Notes: generated by a model from the letters alone, not told the origin. Shown: positions 7,641-14,885, counted from the first letter of the stretch. The stretch: 17,377 nucleotides of DNA from Rhodospirillales bacterium (GCA_003252195.1 QKFK01000231.1:1-17377), one strand, 5' to 3'. Numbers and translations are program-made.

Positions 7641-8374
7641 GAACCAAAAAGCTTTTGGGTGAAGATAATTTCGCAAAATTGCAAAATTCTTATGTGGTTA
7701 TAGTAGGGTTAGGCGCTGTGGGTAGCTATGCTACCGAAGCATTAGCTCGCGCTGGTGTAGGTCGTTTACGTTTGATAGATTTTGATAGAGTTTCATCTAG
7801 CAATATAAACCGCCAATTATTTGCTTTAACCTCTACTGTTGGTATGCCTAAGGCAGATGTTGCTATAAATAGGGTAAGAGATATAAATCCAGATTGTAAA
7901 GTTGAGAGCTTTGAAGAGTTTATCCATAAAGACACAATGGGTTTAATATTAGATGAAAAGCCAGATTTAGTTATAGATGCTATAGATTCTCTTAACCCTA
8001 AAACTGAATTAATAGCATCTTTAGTTGCAGCTAATGTCGATTTTATTTCTAGCATGGGAGCTGCTCTTAGGACGGATCCAACTAGAATTAAATATGGTAA
8101 AATTAACCAAGTTTCTCACTGCGGCTTGTCAAAGATGCTTCGTAAAAGGCTTAAAAGACGCGATGTAGATTTAAGCAAAGTTAGGTGCGTGTATTCAGAT
8201 GAACCTCGAGATGATTTGCCAGAAACAGCCATATCTATGGGTGATGACGATAATGAGTTAAATATCGGAGGAAGAAAAGGACGAGAACGCAATGTTATGG
8301 GGTCTTTGCCAACTATTACAGGAATATTTGGTTTAACTATCGCCAACGAAGCAATCAAAAAACTAACGTCATAA
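7619..8374 (+). CDS. tcdA: tRNA threonylcarbamoyladenosine dehydratase (TcdA/CsdL)
   Basis: This is a 251-residue ThiF/E1-like protein, close to the 268 residues of E. coli TcdA. The Rossmann nucleotide site is VVIVGLGAVGSYATEALARAG (GxGxxG at 30-35). It is followed by DFDRVSSSNINRQ (54-66) and MPKADVA (76-82), the ATP-binding Arg and Lys positions of the E1 fold. MGAALRTDPTRIKYGKI (146-162) and CVYSDEP (190-196) match the TcdA subgroup rather than ThiF or MoeB, and there is no rhodanese domain. TcdA uses ATP to cyclise N6-threonylcarbamoyladenosine at position 37 of tRNAs to the ct6A form. The start ATG lies inside the tatD-like gene; no better start follows before the conserved region. Confidence 0.92.
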   Translation: MDEDRFVRTKKLLGEDNFAKLQNSYVVIVGLGAVGSYATEALARAGVGRLRLIDFDRVSSSNINRQLFALTSTVGMPKADVAINRVRDINPDCKVESFEEFIHKDTMGLILDEKPDLVIDAIDSLNPKTELIASLVAANVDFISSMGAALRTDPTRIKYGKINQVSHCGLSKMLRKRLKRRDVDLSKVRCVYSDEPRDDLPETAISMGDDDNELNIGGRKGRERNVMGSLPTITGIFGLTIANEAIKKLTS

Positions 8375-8538
8375 TTTTTTGTTGGTTTATGCAATTAATT
8401 GCGAGTGTAGTGCTTTTATAAAGCAGCAATTGTATTGCTCTAAATTCTTATGCTTTCGTTATTCCACTGGTATTAAGGATAAGACATGTGTCTATCTTGG
8501 TTGTGAGCTTAGATAATTATTTAGCAAGTTTTATTAAT

Positions 8539-9421
8539 TTACAAAACTAATTTCACAACGCAGAGAATTCCAAGGTATAAAGTAGCGTAGCCAATCTTAT
8601 CTCTAATTATTTTAGTTGGCATAATTTTAACAGTATAAGCTGCTAACGGAACAGATAAAAGAGCTCCTACGCATAATGGTAGAGCTAGCTCCCATGCAAT
8701 GTTGTTACCTTTGGTTATAAAATATGCAAATGAGCCCAACTAAACAAACTAAGCCTTCCGCAAAAGAAGTTATTCCAATAGCCTTTTTTTCATTTACACC
8801 TAAAATTACTTGCCCGCCAGTAATTAGAGGGCCATATCCGCCACCAGATATTCCCTTGTTAAATGCGGCAACTAGTCCCAAAGTTAGTATTTTGCGACGA
8901 GAATATCTTAGTGATAAATGCTTGCCAATTATCAATAAAGCCGCAATTGATAGAATCATTATTGCTATATAAATTTTGACAACAGATTTTGGTAATGTAA
9001 TAGCGCAATAAACGGCAAACAATGTTCCAAAGATAGAGCAACAGGCTAGAATCTTCATAGAGGTGTTATCTTCGCTACCATTTTTTAGGTTTACATTGCC
9101 AAGAGAATGATGAAGAGAACCCGCAAATAAACCAGATAATGTTTCTGATAGAAGTAAACAGGGAACAACCTGAAGAGGAGAAAACCCTAATATCATTAAA
9201 ACAGGGGTTAAAATTGTTCCAAAGCCCATGCCCAGCGCGGAATCTGTATATTCAGAAAAGAAAGATATTGTTGCAATAATCAAGAATATCCAAACAGAAT
9301 TTAGAGAGCTGTTTTGTAAATCTATGTTTTTCTGAGTTGTAATATATAGTAAAATCGCACCAATCAAACATAAAAATATGTTCCAGAAAGTGTTGATTCT
9401 TTTCGTGTTTATTTCTGGCAT
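8539..9421 (-). pseudogene. TauE/SafE family permease, broken by a one-base frameshift
   Basis: Two overlapping frames together make one TauE/SafE (DUF81) membrane protein. The first carries FFSEYTDSALGMGFGT, GFSPLQVVPCLLLSE, HHSLGNVNL, AAFNKGISGGGYGPL and ITSFAEGLVCLVG, then derails into a stop at 8705. The second (8539-8739) supplies the expected ending SFAYFITKGNNIAWELALP through TVKIMPTKIIRDKIGY. Removing one base from the CCC run at 8735-8737 restores a continuous frame of about 293 residues. Such proteins export or import sulfite, sulfonates or other small anions. The start at 9421 (ATG, with GGAGG 7 nt upstream) is preferred. The frame stays open to a TTG at 9487 without a visible Shine-Dalgarno. 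Whether this is a true pseudogene, a sequencing error or a translational frameshift cannot be decided here. Confidence 0.8.
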
Positions 9422-9520
9422 GCCCAAGCCTCCATGCACAACCCCAACCAAGCTAGTAATATAGGAGCTTGGTGTAATTAAAAACAAGTTATTTTTATAT
9501 ATTTATTTATGTCACAATTA

Positions 9521-10072
9521 CTATGGTACCAGATTTACGACAGATTTTTCTAGTTCTTTTAAACGATCACTGTTTTCTTCTTTTAACTGAACGCTTAAAC
9601 GTAAGAAACCAAGTGATGATCGGTCAATAAGGCTAAAGATATATTCGCCTTCTTGTTTTTTTAAGTCGGCATCATCTGGGTTTTGTTTTAGTTTTGCCCT
9701 TACTTCTTCTAATTTTGTTATATAATTGTGGTGATTCTCTACCCCGTATTTTATTTGAGATAGAAGGCGTTTCCTGCGTATTGACTTAGTAGATGATTGT
9801 AATGAGCTGATTAGTTTGCCGATTGTTTCAAAATCTTTTTCGTGTTCATTTAATCTGTCTTCATCTTTAGTTACAGCATATAGGTTGCTTCTTTCTACAT
9901 TTACACAAATTAAACGTTCGATTTCTTCAAAAGAGCGAACATTGTTATTTACCCTCACAAATTCCTTAATTAGCTGGGTGTCTCCAAAAAAGCGTCCGTT
10001 ATATAAAGAAAAACATGCTATAGCGCCTATTGCAAAAATGGCTAAAAATATGGTCGTTAATCGTCCTATCAT
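9521..10072 (-). CDS. Membrane-anchored helical protein resembling a chemoreceptor four-helix-bundle sensor, lacking signalling domains
   Basis: The 183-residue protein has one N-terminal transmembrane helix (about residues 5-24). A long, charged, mostly helical region follows (about 30-180) with heptad-like stretches such as FEEIERLICVNVERSNLY and LKEENSDRLKELEKSVV. This is the look of a 4HB-type periplasmic sensor from a chemotaxis receptor, but the frame ends at a TAG (followed by TAA) where a second membrane helix and HAMP would be expected. No HAMP or methyl-accepting region is found downstream. AAGGAGG precedes the ATG. The gene is complete as written, so it may be a stand-alone periplasmic helical protein or a shortened receptor. 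Homology is not established, so the function is unknown. Confidence 0.7.
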   Translation of the reverse strand: MIGRLTTIFLAIFAIGAIACFSLYNGRFFGDTQLIKEFVRVNNNVRSFEEIERLICVNVERSNLYAVTKDEDRLNEHEKDFETIGKLISSLQSSTKSIRRKRLLSQIKYGVENHHNYITKLEEVRAKLKQNPDDADLKKQEGEYIFSLIDRSSLGFLRLSVQLKEENSDRLKELEKSVVNLVP

Positions 10073-10387
10073 AACATTAGCCTCCTTATTTTAATATTTA
10101 TGTGTAATCTTGTTTAAAACATTATACCCCTTGTTACAGGGGTATAAAATAAATAATAGGGCTATTTTTTTGTTACATCTCGAAGGGAGATTAGGTGGGC
10201 TGTTTGTTTTGGGTGCATAAGGAGCTCCCCCCGAGATGTATATTTAAATATACGCTAAAATGGCGCTTCTTACAATAGTATCTCATATATCTTTTAAGTG
10301 TAAAAAGCTCTGTTATTTCGATAGTTAGGGTGAGTTTGTATATATAAACCACGTTAAAGAGGTTATATACTTACATATATATGTAGT
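10073..10387. other. Gene-free stretch rich in inverted repeats (possible structured RNA or 5' leader)
   Basis: No open frame is convincing here. The stretch holds TATACCCC/GGGGTATA (10123-10130 with 10139-10146). It also holds a long interrupted stem in which TACATCTCG (10174-10182) pairs with CGAGATGTA (10232-10240), continuing inward after a 2x2 internal loop as GGGAG (10185-10189) with CTCCC (10225-10229). A 16-bp perfect palindrome lies at 10238-10253 and a 14-bp A+T palindrome at 10372-10385. It lies upstream of the helical protein gene (minus strand) and downstream of the HAD gene. I compared it from memory with common riboswitches, 6S and SRP RNA and recognised none. Confidence 0.55.
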
Positions 10388-11212
10388 TTATAGGAGATTT
10401 GTGGTATAATACGTCGGTGTTGCCGTAAAAATCTTGCACTGTTCTTCTATAATGTCAGACTTATGAATTCCGCTTGTTATAAGTAAGCTATCAATTTTCT
10501 GCTCATTAGCCCCTTTAATATCGTGCTCGATAGAATCTCCAATTGCTAAGATGCGTTCTTTGCTAAAGTTGTTAGGTAAATGATGATATATATATTGATA
10601 AATCTCATTATGAGGCTTGCCAATATATTTTACGTTGCAACCGCATTCTAAGCATTCTTCAGCGTATATTCCAGGACCTTTTTCAAAAGCATCTCCGTTA
10701 GCTCCAAAGCTAACTTTGTCTGGGTTGGTGCATATTAATGGTAGTTTATATTGTTTTATATTATCAACAGCGGTTTCTATTTCGTTTTTATCGCTACCTA
10801 CGTTAGTTGAAGCTAAAATCGCAAAATCTGCTTCATTTGCTATATTTGTTGTTGTGATGCCCGTGTCATTTAATATGAAAGATTCTTGATATGGGATGTA
10901 AAAGCATTTTTGCCCAAGGTAAAGATCAGAAGATTTGTTCTTTAATAAACTATGAGTAACTTCGCCAGAGGTTGCTATGATGCATTCTTCAATTCTGGTA
11001 AATCCTTTTTGCTTCATACGTTTGATATTGCTATCGGCTCTTTTGCCAGAGTTAGAAATTATAACAACAACCTTTTTATCATCTAAAAGCTGGTTTAAAA
11101 AATCAATTACACCATCAAAAAGAGCTTTGCCTGAATGAAGCACCCCCCATTGGTCGAATAAAAAGCAGTCATATTTATTGGTGATTTCGCGAATAGATTT
11201 TATCGGTTGCAT
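10388..11212 (-). CDS. HAD superfamily class IIA-type hydrolase (TIGR01459-like)
   Basis: The 274-residue protein has HAD motif I as FLFDQWGVLHSG (nucleophile Asp20), motif II as VVIISNSGKR (49-58), a cap region with IIATSGEVTHSLL, and the late motif AIGDSIEHDIKGAN near the C-terminus, preceded by GKPHNEIY. The order matches class IIA (NagD-like) phosphatases and, more exactly, the alphaproteobacterial DxWGVLHxG group. The usual second Asp of DxD is Trp22, so catalysis by the normal acid-base residue is doubtful. The substrate is unknown. GAGG lies just upstream of the ATG. The gene follows tRNA-Leu with a terminator directly between them. Confidence 0.88.
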   Translation of the reverse strand: MQPIKSIREITNKYDCFLFDQWGVLHSGKALFDGVIDFLNQLLDDKKVVVIISNSGKRADSNIKRMKQKGFTRIEECIIATSGEVTHSLLKNKSSDLYLGQKCFYIPYQESFILNDTGITTTNIANEADFAILASTNVGSDKNEIETAVDNIKQYKLPLICTNPDKVSFGANGDAFEKGPGIYAEECLECGCNVKYIGKPHNEIYQYIYHHLPNNFSKERILAIGDSIEHDIKGANEQKIDSLLITSGIHKSDIIEEQCKIFTATPTYYTTNLL

Positions 11213-11223
11213 TTTAACCTCAT

Positions 11224-11254
11224 AAAAAATTAGGAGGCTTAAAAAAGCCTCCTA
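11224..11254 (-). terminator. Terminator of tRNA-Leu
   Basis: On the minus strand a 10-bp perfect stem, TAGGAGGCTT (11254-11245) with AAGCCTCCTA (11240-11231), has a 4-nt loop and is followed by a run of six T. It sits just after the tRNA CCA end and ends 12 bp before the HAD start codon. Confidence 0.88.
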
Positions 11255-11259
11255 AAAAT

Positions 11260-11346
11260 TGGTGCGGATGACGAGAGTCGAACTCGTAACCTCGTAAGAG
11301 GGACAGATTTTAAGTCTGTTGCGTATACCTGTTCCGCCACATCCGC
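11260..11346 (-). tRNA. tRNA-Leu (anticodon TAA)
   Basis: This is an 87-nt class II tRNA. The acceptor stem GCGGATG pairs with CATCCGC, followed by discriminator A and an encoded CCA. The D arm has TGGCGGAACAGGTA. The anticodon arm ACAGA-CTTAAAA-TCTGT gives anticodon TAA, reading UUA (and UUG by wobble). A long variable arm, CCCTCTTACGAGG, follows, and the T arm contains GTTCGACTC. All of these fit bacterial tRNA-Leu. Confidence 0.97.
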
Positions 11347-11374
11347 AGAGATGTTTTTCAACGTCTGCTATGTG

Positions 11375-11402
11375 AGATTACATATCTTTCTTAAAAATTC
11401 AA
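11375..11402 (-). promoter_or_regulatory. Likely promoter of tRNA-Leu
   Basis: On the minus strand TTGAAT (11402-11397) and TAATCT (11380-11375) are 16 bp apart. The -10 box lies about 29 bp upstream of the mature tRNA 5' end, a usual distance for a short leader. Confidence 0.45.
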
Positions 11403-11481
11403 ATGTTTTTTCAATATTTTTTATTTATTAACCGAAATTATAGTATTCTTTTGTGAGAAATAAGGCTTTTGAGGGCTTAAA

Positions 11482-11904
11482 ATGATAAAATATTGTGGAT
11501 ATCTATTTGTTTTTATAATGATTGCTCTACCAGTTAGGGCAAAAACATCCGATTGTGAAAAATCAATGGGAGATGAATCTATTCAAATAGAATTTACATT
11601 TTGGAATAAAGATCTCGAAAAATCTCAAGAGCCCAAATTGCGTCAAGCGGCTGTTAAATCATTTGAGCATGAACGTGTTTGTGTGGTTGGTTTAGTTGGG
11701 GCTGAGGGTGATTTTGAGAAATATGAATACCAATCTAGAGGGCAGGCTATGGCTATTGCCGATTATTTGAAAGCCCAAGGCGTAGCTGAAAACAGAATTA
11801 TTATAGATGTGGAAAGAAATGGGTTGCCACCATTAAAATTATTGTCAAATCCAACAAAGCCACATCAAAACAAGCAAATAGTAGAAATAAGATATTTTGA
11901 ATAA
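11482..11904 (+). CDS. Small secreted protein with OmpA-like C-terminal domain
   Basis: The 140-residue protein begins with a probable signal peptide (residues 1-20: a hydrophobic stretch, then PVRA and likely cleavage before Lys21). About residues 35-139 look like an OmpA/MotB-type domain, with YQSRGQAMAIADYLKAQGV in the place of the family's LSxRRAxxVxxxLxxxGV, followed by RIIIDVERNG and a final IVEIRYF strand. The domain normally clasps diaminopimelate of peptidoglycan in the periplasm through an Asp (TDxxG) and an Arg. Here the Arg is present but the Asp loop reads GLVGAEGD, so binding may differ. C25 and C68 could form a disulfide. There is no lipobox. It is followed 72 bp later by the LysM gene on the same strand. 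Confidence 0.72.
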   Translation: MIKYCGYLFVFIMIALPVRAKTSDCEKSMGDESIQIEFTFWNKDLEKSQEPKLRQAAVKSFEHERVCVVGLVGAEGDFEKYEYQSRGQAMAIADYLKAQGVAENRIIIDVERNGLPPLKLLSNPTKPHQNKQIVEIRYFE

Positions 11905-11976
11905 GTTCAAAATAAAGTTGCGCATTATAAATAGTTTTTATACTGTAGCAGATAGTTTATTTAATTGGTCAGGCTT

Positions 11977-13275
11977 ATGAAATTAGGTGTTAAAACAATA
12001 GTTATTATTATTGTAGCAATCGGCTTTTTAGCGTCGATTCTATGGCTTATGACGCTAATTTCAAACGTAGGTGGCAATGGCTCATCTTCTGGGCTTAATT
12101 CGCTAACATTTTCGTCTAAAGGTTTAAAAGAAGGTTTGCAAAAGGTGAAACCTGCTTTGCCAGAGTTTGATTTGCTTGGTGAAAACAAACAAATGGCAAA
12201 TTCAAATAAAGCTACAAATAATGCAGATGTTGCTACTCCACTTAATAATTCTAAAGAAGATGCTTTAATAAAAGCACCAGAAAAAACAAATGAACAGCTT
12301 GTTAATAATTCTCAAGCTCCAAAATCTACTTTCAGCTTAGATATAGCTTCAAATCAAAATGCAGAAGATAAGATGGAGCAAGTTCCTCAACCAAAAGAAA
12401 ATCTAAAAGTTGAGGCTTTGAACGAAAATATTGCTAAACCTAATGTAAAAAGCACTTTTGATGTTATTAGAGTAGATGCTGATGGTAGCGTTGTTGTTGC
12501 TGGTAAATTTGCCCCTAATTCAAAAATAGATATTATGATAGATGATAATGCTTGGGGTGAGGCTGAGACTAATGCTGATGGTGAGTGGGTTTGGATATCA
12601 TCTGATAAGTTAGCCCCTGGCGATTATGAGCTTTATACTATCGGTAAATTATCCGACGCTGAGGTGAAATCAGATAGATCTCAAGTTATATCAGTGCCAG
12701 AGCTTGTTCTGGCTTCAAAAACAGCCAAAAAAGGTGCTTTGGTTGTTGAGACAAATAAAAAAGGTGGAATGAGTGTTGTTAAGCAATTGCCTAATGGCAA
12801 ACTTCCTCAAAATATTAGCGATAAGAACCCTGTTATTTCTACAATTGATTATAAAAATGGTGTTTTAACATCAATCTCAGGTTCAGCATCATCTGCTTCT
12901 GAGCTTAATGTTTATATCGATAATCAATTTGTTGCTAAAGCAGCCGCAGATGATAAAAAACTTTGGTCGGTCGCTATTAATCAAAAAATTGAAGATAAAG
13001 CTTATAAAATTCGTGTTGATATGGTTGAAAAAGATACTGGCAAAGTTATCTCTCGTATCGAGAGTGACTTTAAGCCAGCATTTAAGAAAATTGCGGGTAG
13101 AAAAATGATAGAAGTTGTTCAAAATGGGGACAGCTTGTGGGAGATTGCTCGTAAAGTTTATGGTGATGGTTATGCTTATATCAATATTTATGAGGCAAAT
13201 AAGTCACAAATTAAAGACCCTAAAAAGCTTTATCCTGGGCAGATTTTTATATTGCCAGATGTTCAGAAAAAATAA
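11977..13275 (+). CDS. LysM peptidoglycan-binding protein with Ig-like repeats and N-terminal membrane anchor
   Basis: Starting at the ATG at 11977 (AGG close upstream) gives 432 residues; an in-frame TTG at 11965 would add four. A transmembrane helix at about 6-27 anchors it. A low-complexity linker rich in Asn, Lys and Glu follows (about 30-155). There are two beta-rich segments of bacterial Ig-like appearance, about 158-240 (VDADGSVVVAGKFAPNSKI, ADGEWVW) and 285-365 (NGVLTSISGSASSASELNV). The C-terminal LysM domain is at about 376-428 (VVQNGDSLWEIARKVYGDG, YEANKSQIKDP, LYPGQIFILP). LysM binds the glycan chains of peptidoglycan, so the protein probably links the inner membrane to the wall. 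No catalytic domain is visible. It lies between the OmpA-like gene and psd in an envelope cluster. Confidence 0.88.
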   Translation: MKLGVKTIVIIIVAIGFLASILWLMTLISNVGGNGSSSGLNSLTFSSKGLKEGLQKVKPALPEFDLLGENKQMANSNKATNNADVATPLNNSKEDALIKAPEKTNEQLVNNSQAPKSTFSLDIASNQNAEDKMEQVPQPKENLKVEALNENIAKPNVKSTFDVIRVDADGSVVVAGKFAPNSKIDIMIDDNAWGEAETNADGEWVWISSDKLAPGDYELYTIGKLSDAEVKSDRSQVISVPELVLASKTAKKGALVVETNKKGGMSVVKQLPNGKLPQNISDKNPVISTIDYKNGVLTSISGSASSASELNVYIDNQFVAKAAADDKKLWSVAINQKIEDKAYKIRVDMVEKDTGKVISRIESDFKPAFKKIAGRKMIEVVQNGDSLWEIARKVYGDGYAYINIYEANKSQIKDPKKLYPGQIFILPDVQKK

Positions 13276-13352
13276 TGCTGTTTTTATTTTTTAAAAGGTA
13301 TATTGTACATGAGTTTTTACATACCTTTATTTACTTAGTCGGAGGTTAATCA

Positions 13353-14060
13353 ATGAAGAGATACGATATTACATGGCGCAAATTTATTTTACCACCATTG
13401 CATAATGAGGGTTGGAAGTTCTTAGGGATTTTTGCAGCTGTTTCAGCTTTGCTTGGCGTTTTAGTAAAGCCATTTGGTTGGGTAGGTGCTATTCTTACTG
13501 TATGGTGCTTTTATTTCTTCCGCGACCCAGAAAGAATTACCCCAGAAGGTGAGGATTTGGTGATTAGTCCTGCTGATGGAACTGTGCAAATGGTTGGCAA
13601 GGTAGAAGCTCCTGAAGAGCTCGGAATGGGCAATAAAGAACTTACTCGTATTAGTATTTTTATGAGTGTGTTTAATGTGCACGTTAACCGTTGCCCAGCA
13701 AATGGTAAGATTTTAAAGACAGTTTATGTTCCAGGTAAATTTATTAATGCTTCACTTGATAAAGCAAGTAAAGATAACGAAAGACAATTGTATTTGCTTG
13801 AGAATAAAAAAGGTCAACAAGTAGCTTTCGTTCAAATTGCTGGTTTGGTTGCTCGTCGTATTTTGTGCGAAGTTACTGAAGGTCAAGAACTTAAATCTGG
13901 TGAAAGATTTGGACTTATCCGTTTTGGTAGCCGTTTAGATGTATATTTGCCTGATGGCGTTGAGCCTCTTGTTTGCCCTGGTCAAACAATGATTGCAGGT
14001 GAAACTATCTTAGCAAAATTAAGTGGCGAACAAATCACTTATGATGGAGAAGTTAGATGA
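13353..14060 (+). CDS. psd: Phosphatidylserine decarboxylase proenzyme
   Basis: The 235-residue protein has the length of the short bacterial Psd form. An N-terminal hydrophobic segment (about 22-56) is followed by FFRDPERITP (55-64), SPADGTV (72-78, with the catalytic Asp74), SVFNVHVNRCP (105-115, with His110) and IAGLVARRI (162-170). The self-cleavage site is RFGSRLD: cleavage between Gly192 and Ser193 would give the pyruvoyl group of the alpha chain. It converts phosphatidylserine to phosphatidylethanolamine at the inner membrane. GGAGG stands a short distance before the ATG (13341-13345). It overlaps pssA by 4 bp (ATGA), so the two are translated together and cover successive steps of phosphatidylethanolamine synthesis. 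Confidence 0.96.
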   Translation: MKRYDITWRKFILPPLHNEGWKFLGIFAAVSALLGVLVKPFGWVGAILTVWCFYFFRDPERITPEGEDLVISPADGTVQMVGKVEAPEELGMGNKELTRISIFMSVFNVHVNRCPANGKILKTVYVPGKFINASLDKASKDNERQLYLLENKKGQQVAFVQIAGLVARRILCEVTEGQELKSGERFGLIRFGSRLDVYLPDGVEPLVCPGQTMIAGETILAKLSGEQITYDGEVR

Positions 14061-14815
14061 TTCTAAAAGCTAATGGCGGAGCTAAAAAAGCATTGAAGGA
14101 TTTGCCTTTCAATAAAATCGCCCCCAATATGGTAACATTGTTTGCTTTATGTGCGGGTGTTAGCTCAATTCGTTTTAGTGCCCAAGCAAGATGGGATCAT
14201 GCTGTTATTGCCATATTCGTAGCCGCTATATTTGATGGTCTAGATGGTAGAGTTGCAAGACTCTTAAGGGGAACTACTAAATTTGGTGCAGAGCTTGATT
14301 CTCTTTCAGACTTTGTTAGCTTTGGTGTTGCTCCTGCTATATTAGTTTATTTCTGGACTATGAATGGCGCAATCGGTATTGGTTGGGTTTTATGTTTGTT
14401 GTTTAGCATGTGTATGGCTCTTCGTTTGGCTCGCTTTAACACTATGTTAGATGCAGAACCTACTTTGCATTGTTGGAAACACTTTTTTGTAGGTGTTCCT
14501 GCTCCAGCAGCAGCTGTGTGCTCACTTATTCCGATAATGCTTGATCTTGAGTTCGGTCTTCCTGTTATGAAGAACCCAATATTAAACGGAGCATTTTTAT
14601 TCGTGATTTCATGCCTTATGGTTAGCCATATTCCAACCATATCATTGAAAAAACTTCGTGTTCCTGTTTTCTTGGTTGTTCCTGTTATGCTGTTAGTTGC
14701 GTTGTATGCGGGCTTTATTATTAGCCAGCCATGGCTCACTATTGGTGTTTCTGCTATTTTGTATTTATTAAGCATACCAGTTGGTGTTGCCAGTTGGTGT
14801 TGCTATGTTTCTTAA
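14057..14815 (+). CDS. pssA: CDP-diacylglycerol--serine O-phosphatidyltransferase, C-terminus altered by a 13-bp duplication
   Basis: The 252-residue membrane protein carries the full CDP-alcohol phosphatidyltransferase motif, D63-G-x2-A-R-x8-G77-x3-D81-x3-D85, with the preceding NKIAPNMVT typical of PssA type II. It joins serine to CDP-diacylglycerol to make phosphatidylserine, which the overlapping psd decarboxylates. Several further hydrophobic segments follow. The end is odd. CAGTTGGTGTTGC occurs twice in tandem (14778-14790 and 14791-14803). The second copy shifts the frame, so the protein ends ASWCCYVS. With one copy the frame would run to 14843 and end AMFLKAKKEELKK, a charged tail more usual for the family. 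The catalytic core is untouched, so activity may be kept. Confidence 0.92.
   Translation: MILKANGGAKKALKDLPFNKIAPNMVTLFALCAGVSSIRFSAQARWDHAVIAIFVAAIFDGLDGRVARLLRGTTKFGAELDSLSDFVSFGVAPAILVYFWTMNGAIGIGWVLCLLFSMCMALRLARFNTMLDAEPTLHCWKHFFVGVPAPAAAVCSLIPIMLDLEFGLPVMKNPILNGAFLFVISCLMVSHIPTISLKKLRVPVFLVVPVMLLVALYAGFIISQPWLTIGVSAILYLLSIPVGVASWCCYVS
14778..14803 (+). repeat. Exact 13-bp tandem duplication inside pssA
   Basis: CAGTTGGTGTTGC is present twice, back to back, with no mismatch. The unit is not a multiple of three, so it changes the reading frame of the last codons of pssA. An exact, unmutated repeat suggests a recent slippage event or an assembly artefact. Confidence 0.9.
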
Positions 14816-14854
14816 AGCAAAAAAAGAAGAGCTAAAGAAATAGAATAATTAATT

Positions 14855-14885
14855 AAAAGGCCTCGCTTATAGCGGGGCTTTTTTT
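14855..14885 (+). terminator. Terminator of the psd-pssA unit
   Basis: A stem of about 13 bp including G-T pairs (14855-14867 with 14871-14883, core GCCTCGCT with AGCGGGGC) has a 3-nt loop. It ends in seven T (14879-14885). It lies 12 bp after the presumed ancestral pssA stop at 14841-14843. Confidence 0.85.

Noticed and set aside
8375..8538. Terminator or small RNA in the convergent gap between tcdA and the TauE/SafE gene
   Set aside because: Small dyads (CAATTAATTG, TGCTTTTATAAAGCA, and a bulged GATA-GAC/GTC-TATC) are present, but none is followed by a proper T-run and none is long.
9421..9487. TTG at 9487 as the start of the TauE/SafE gene
   Set aside because: No Shine-Dalgarno precedes it, whereas GGAGG stands 7 nt before the ATG at 9421. 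Kept only as an alternative.
10174..10240. Known RNA classes (SRP RNA, 6S RNA, TPP, cobalamin, glycine, purine or c-di-GMP riboswitches)
   Set aside because: The conserved core sequences of these families as I remember them are not present, so only an unassigned structure is reported.
13294..13328. Hairpin AAAGGTAT/ATACCTTT as a terminator after the LysM gene
   Set aside because: The loop is 19 nt, the stem is weak and no T-run follows. It could be chance in A+T-rich DNA; psd may be read through from the LysM gene.
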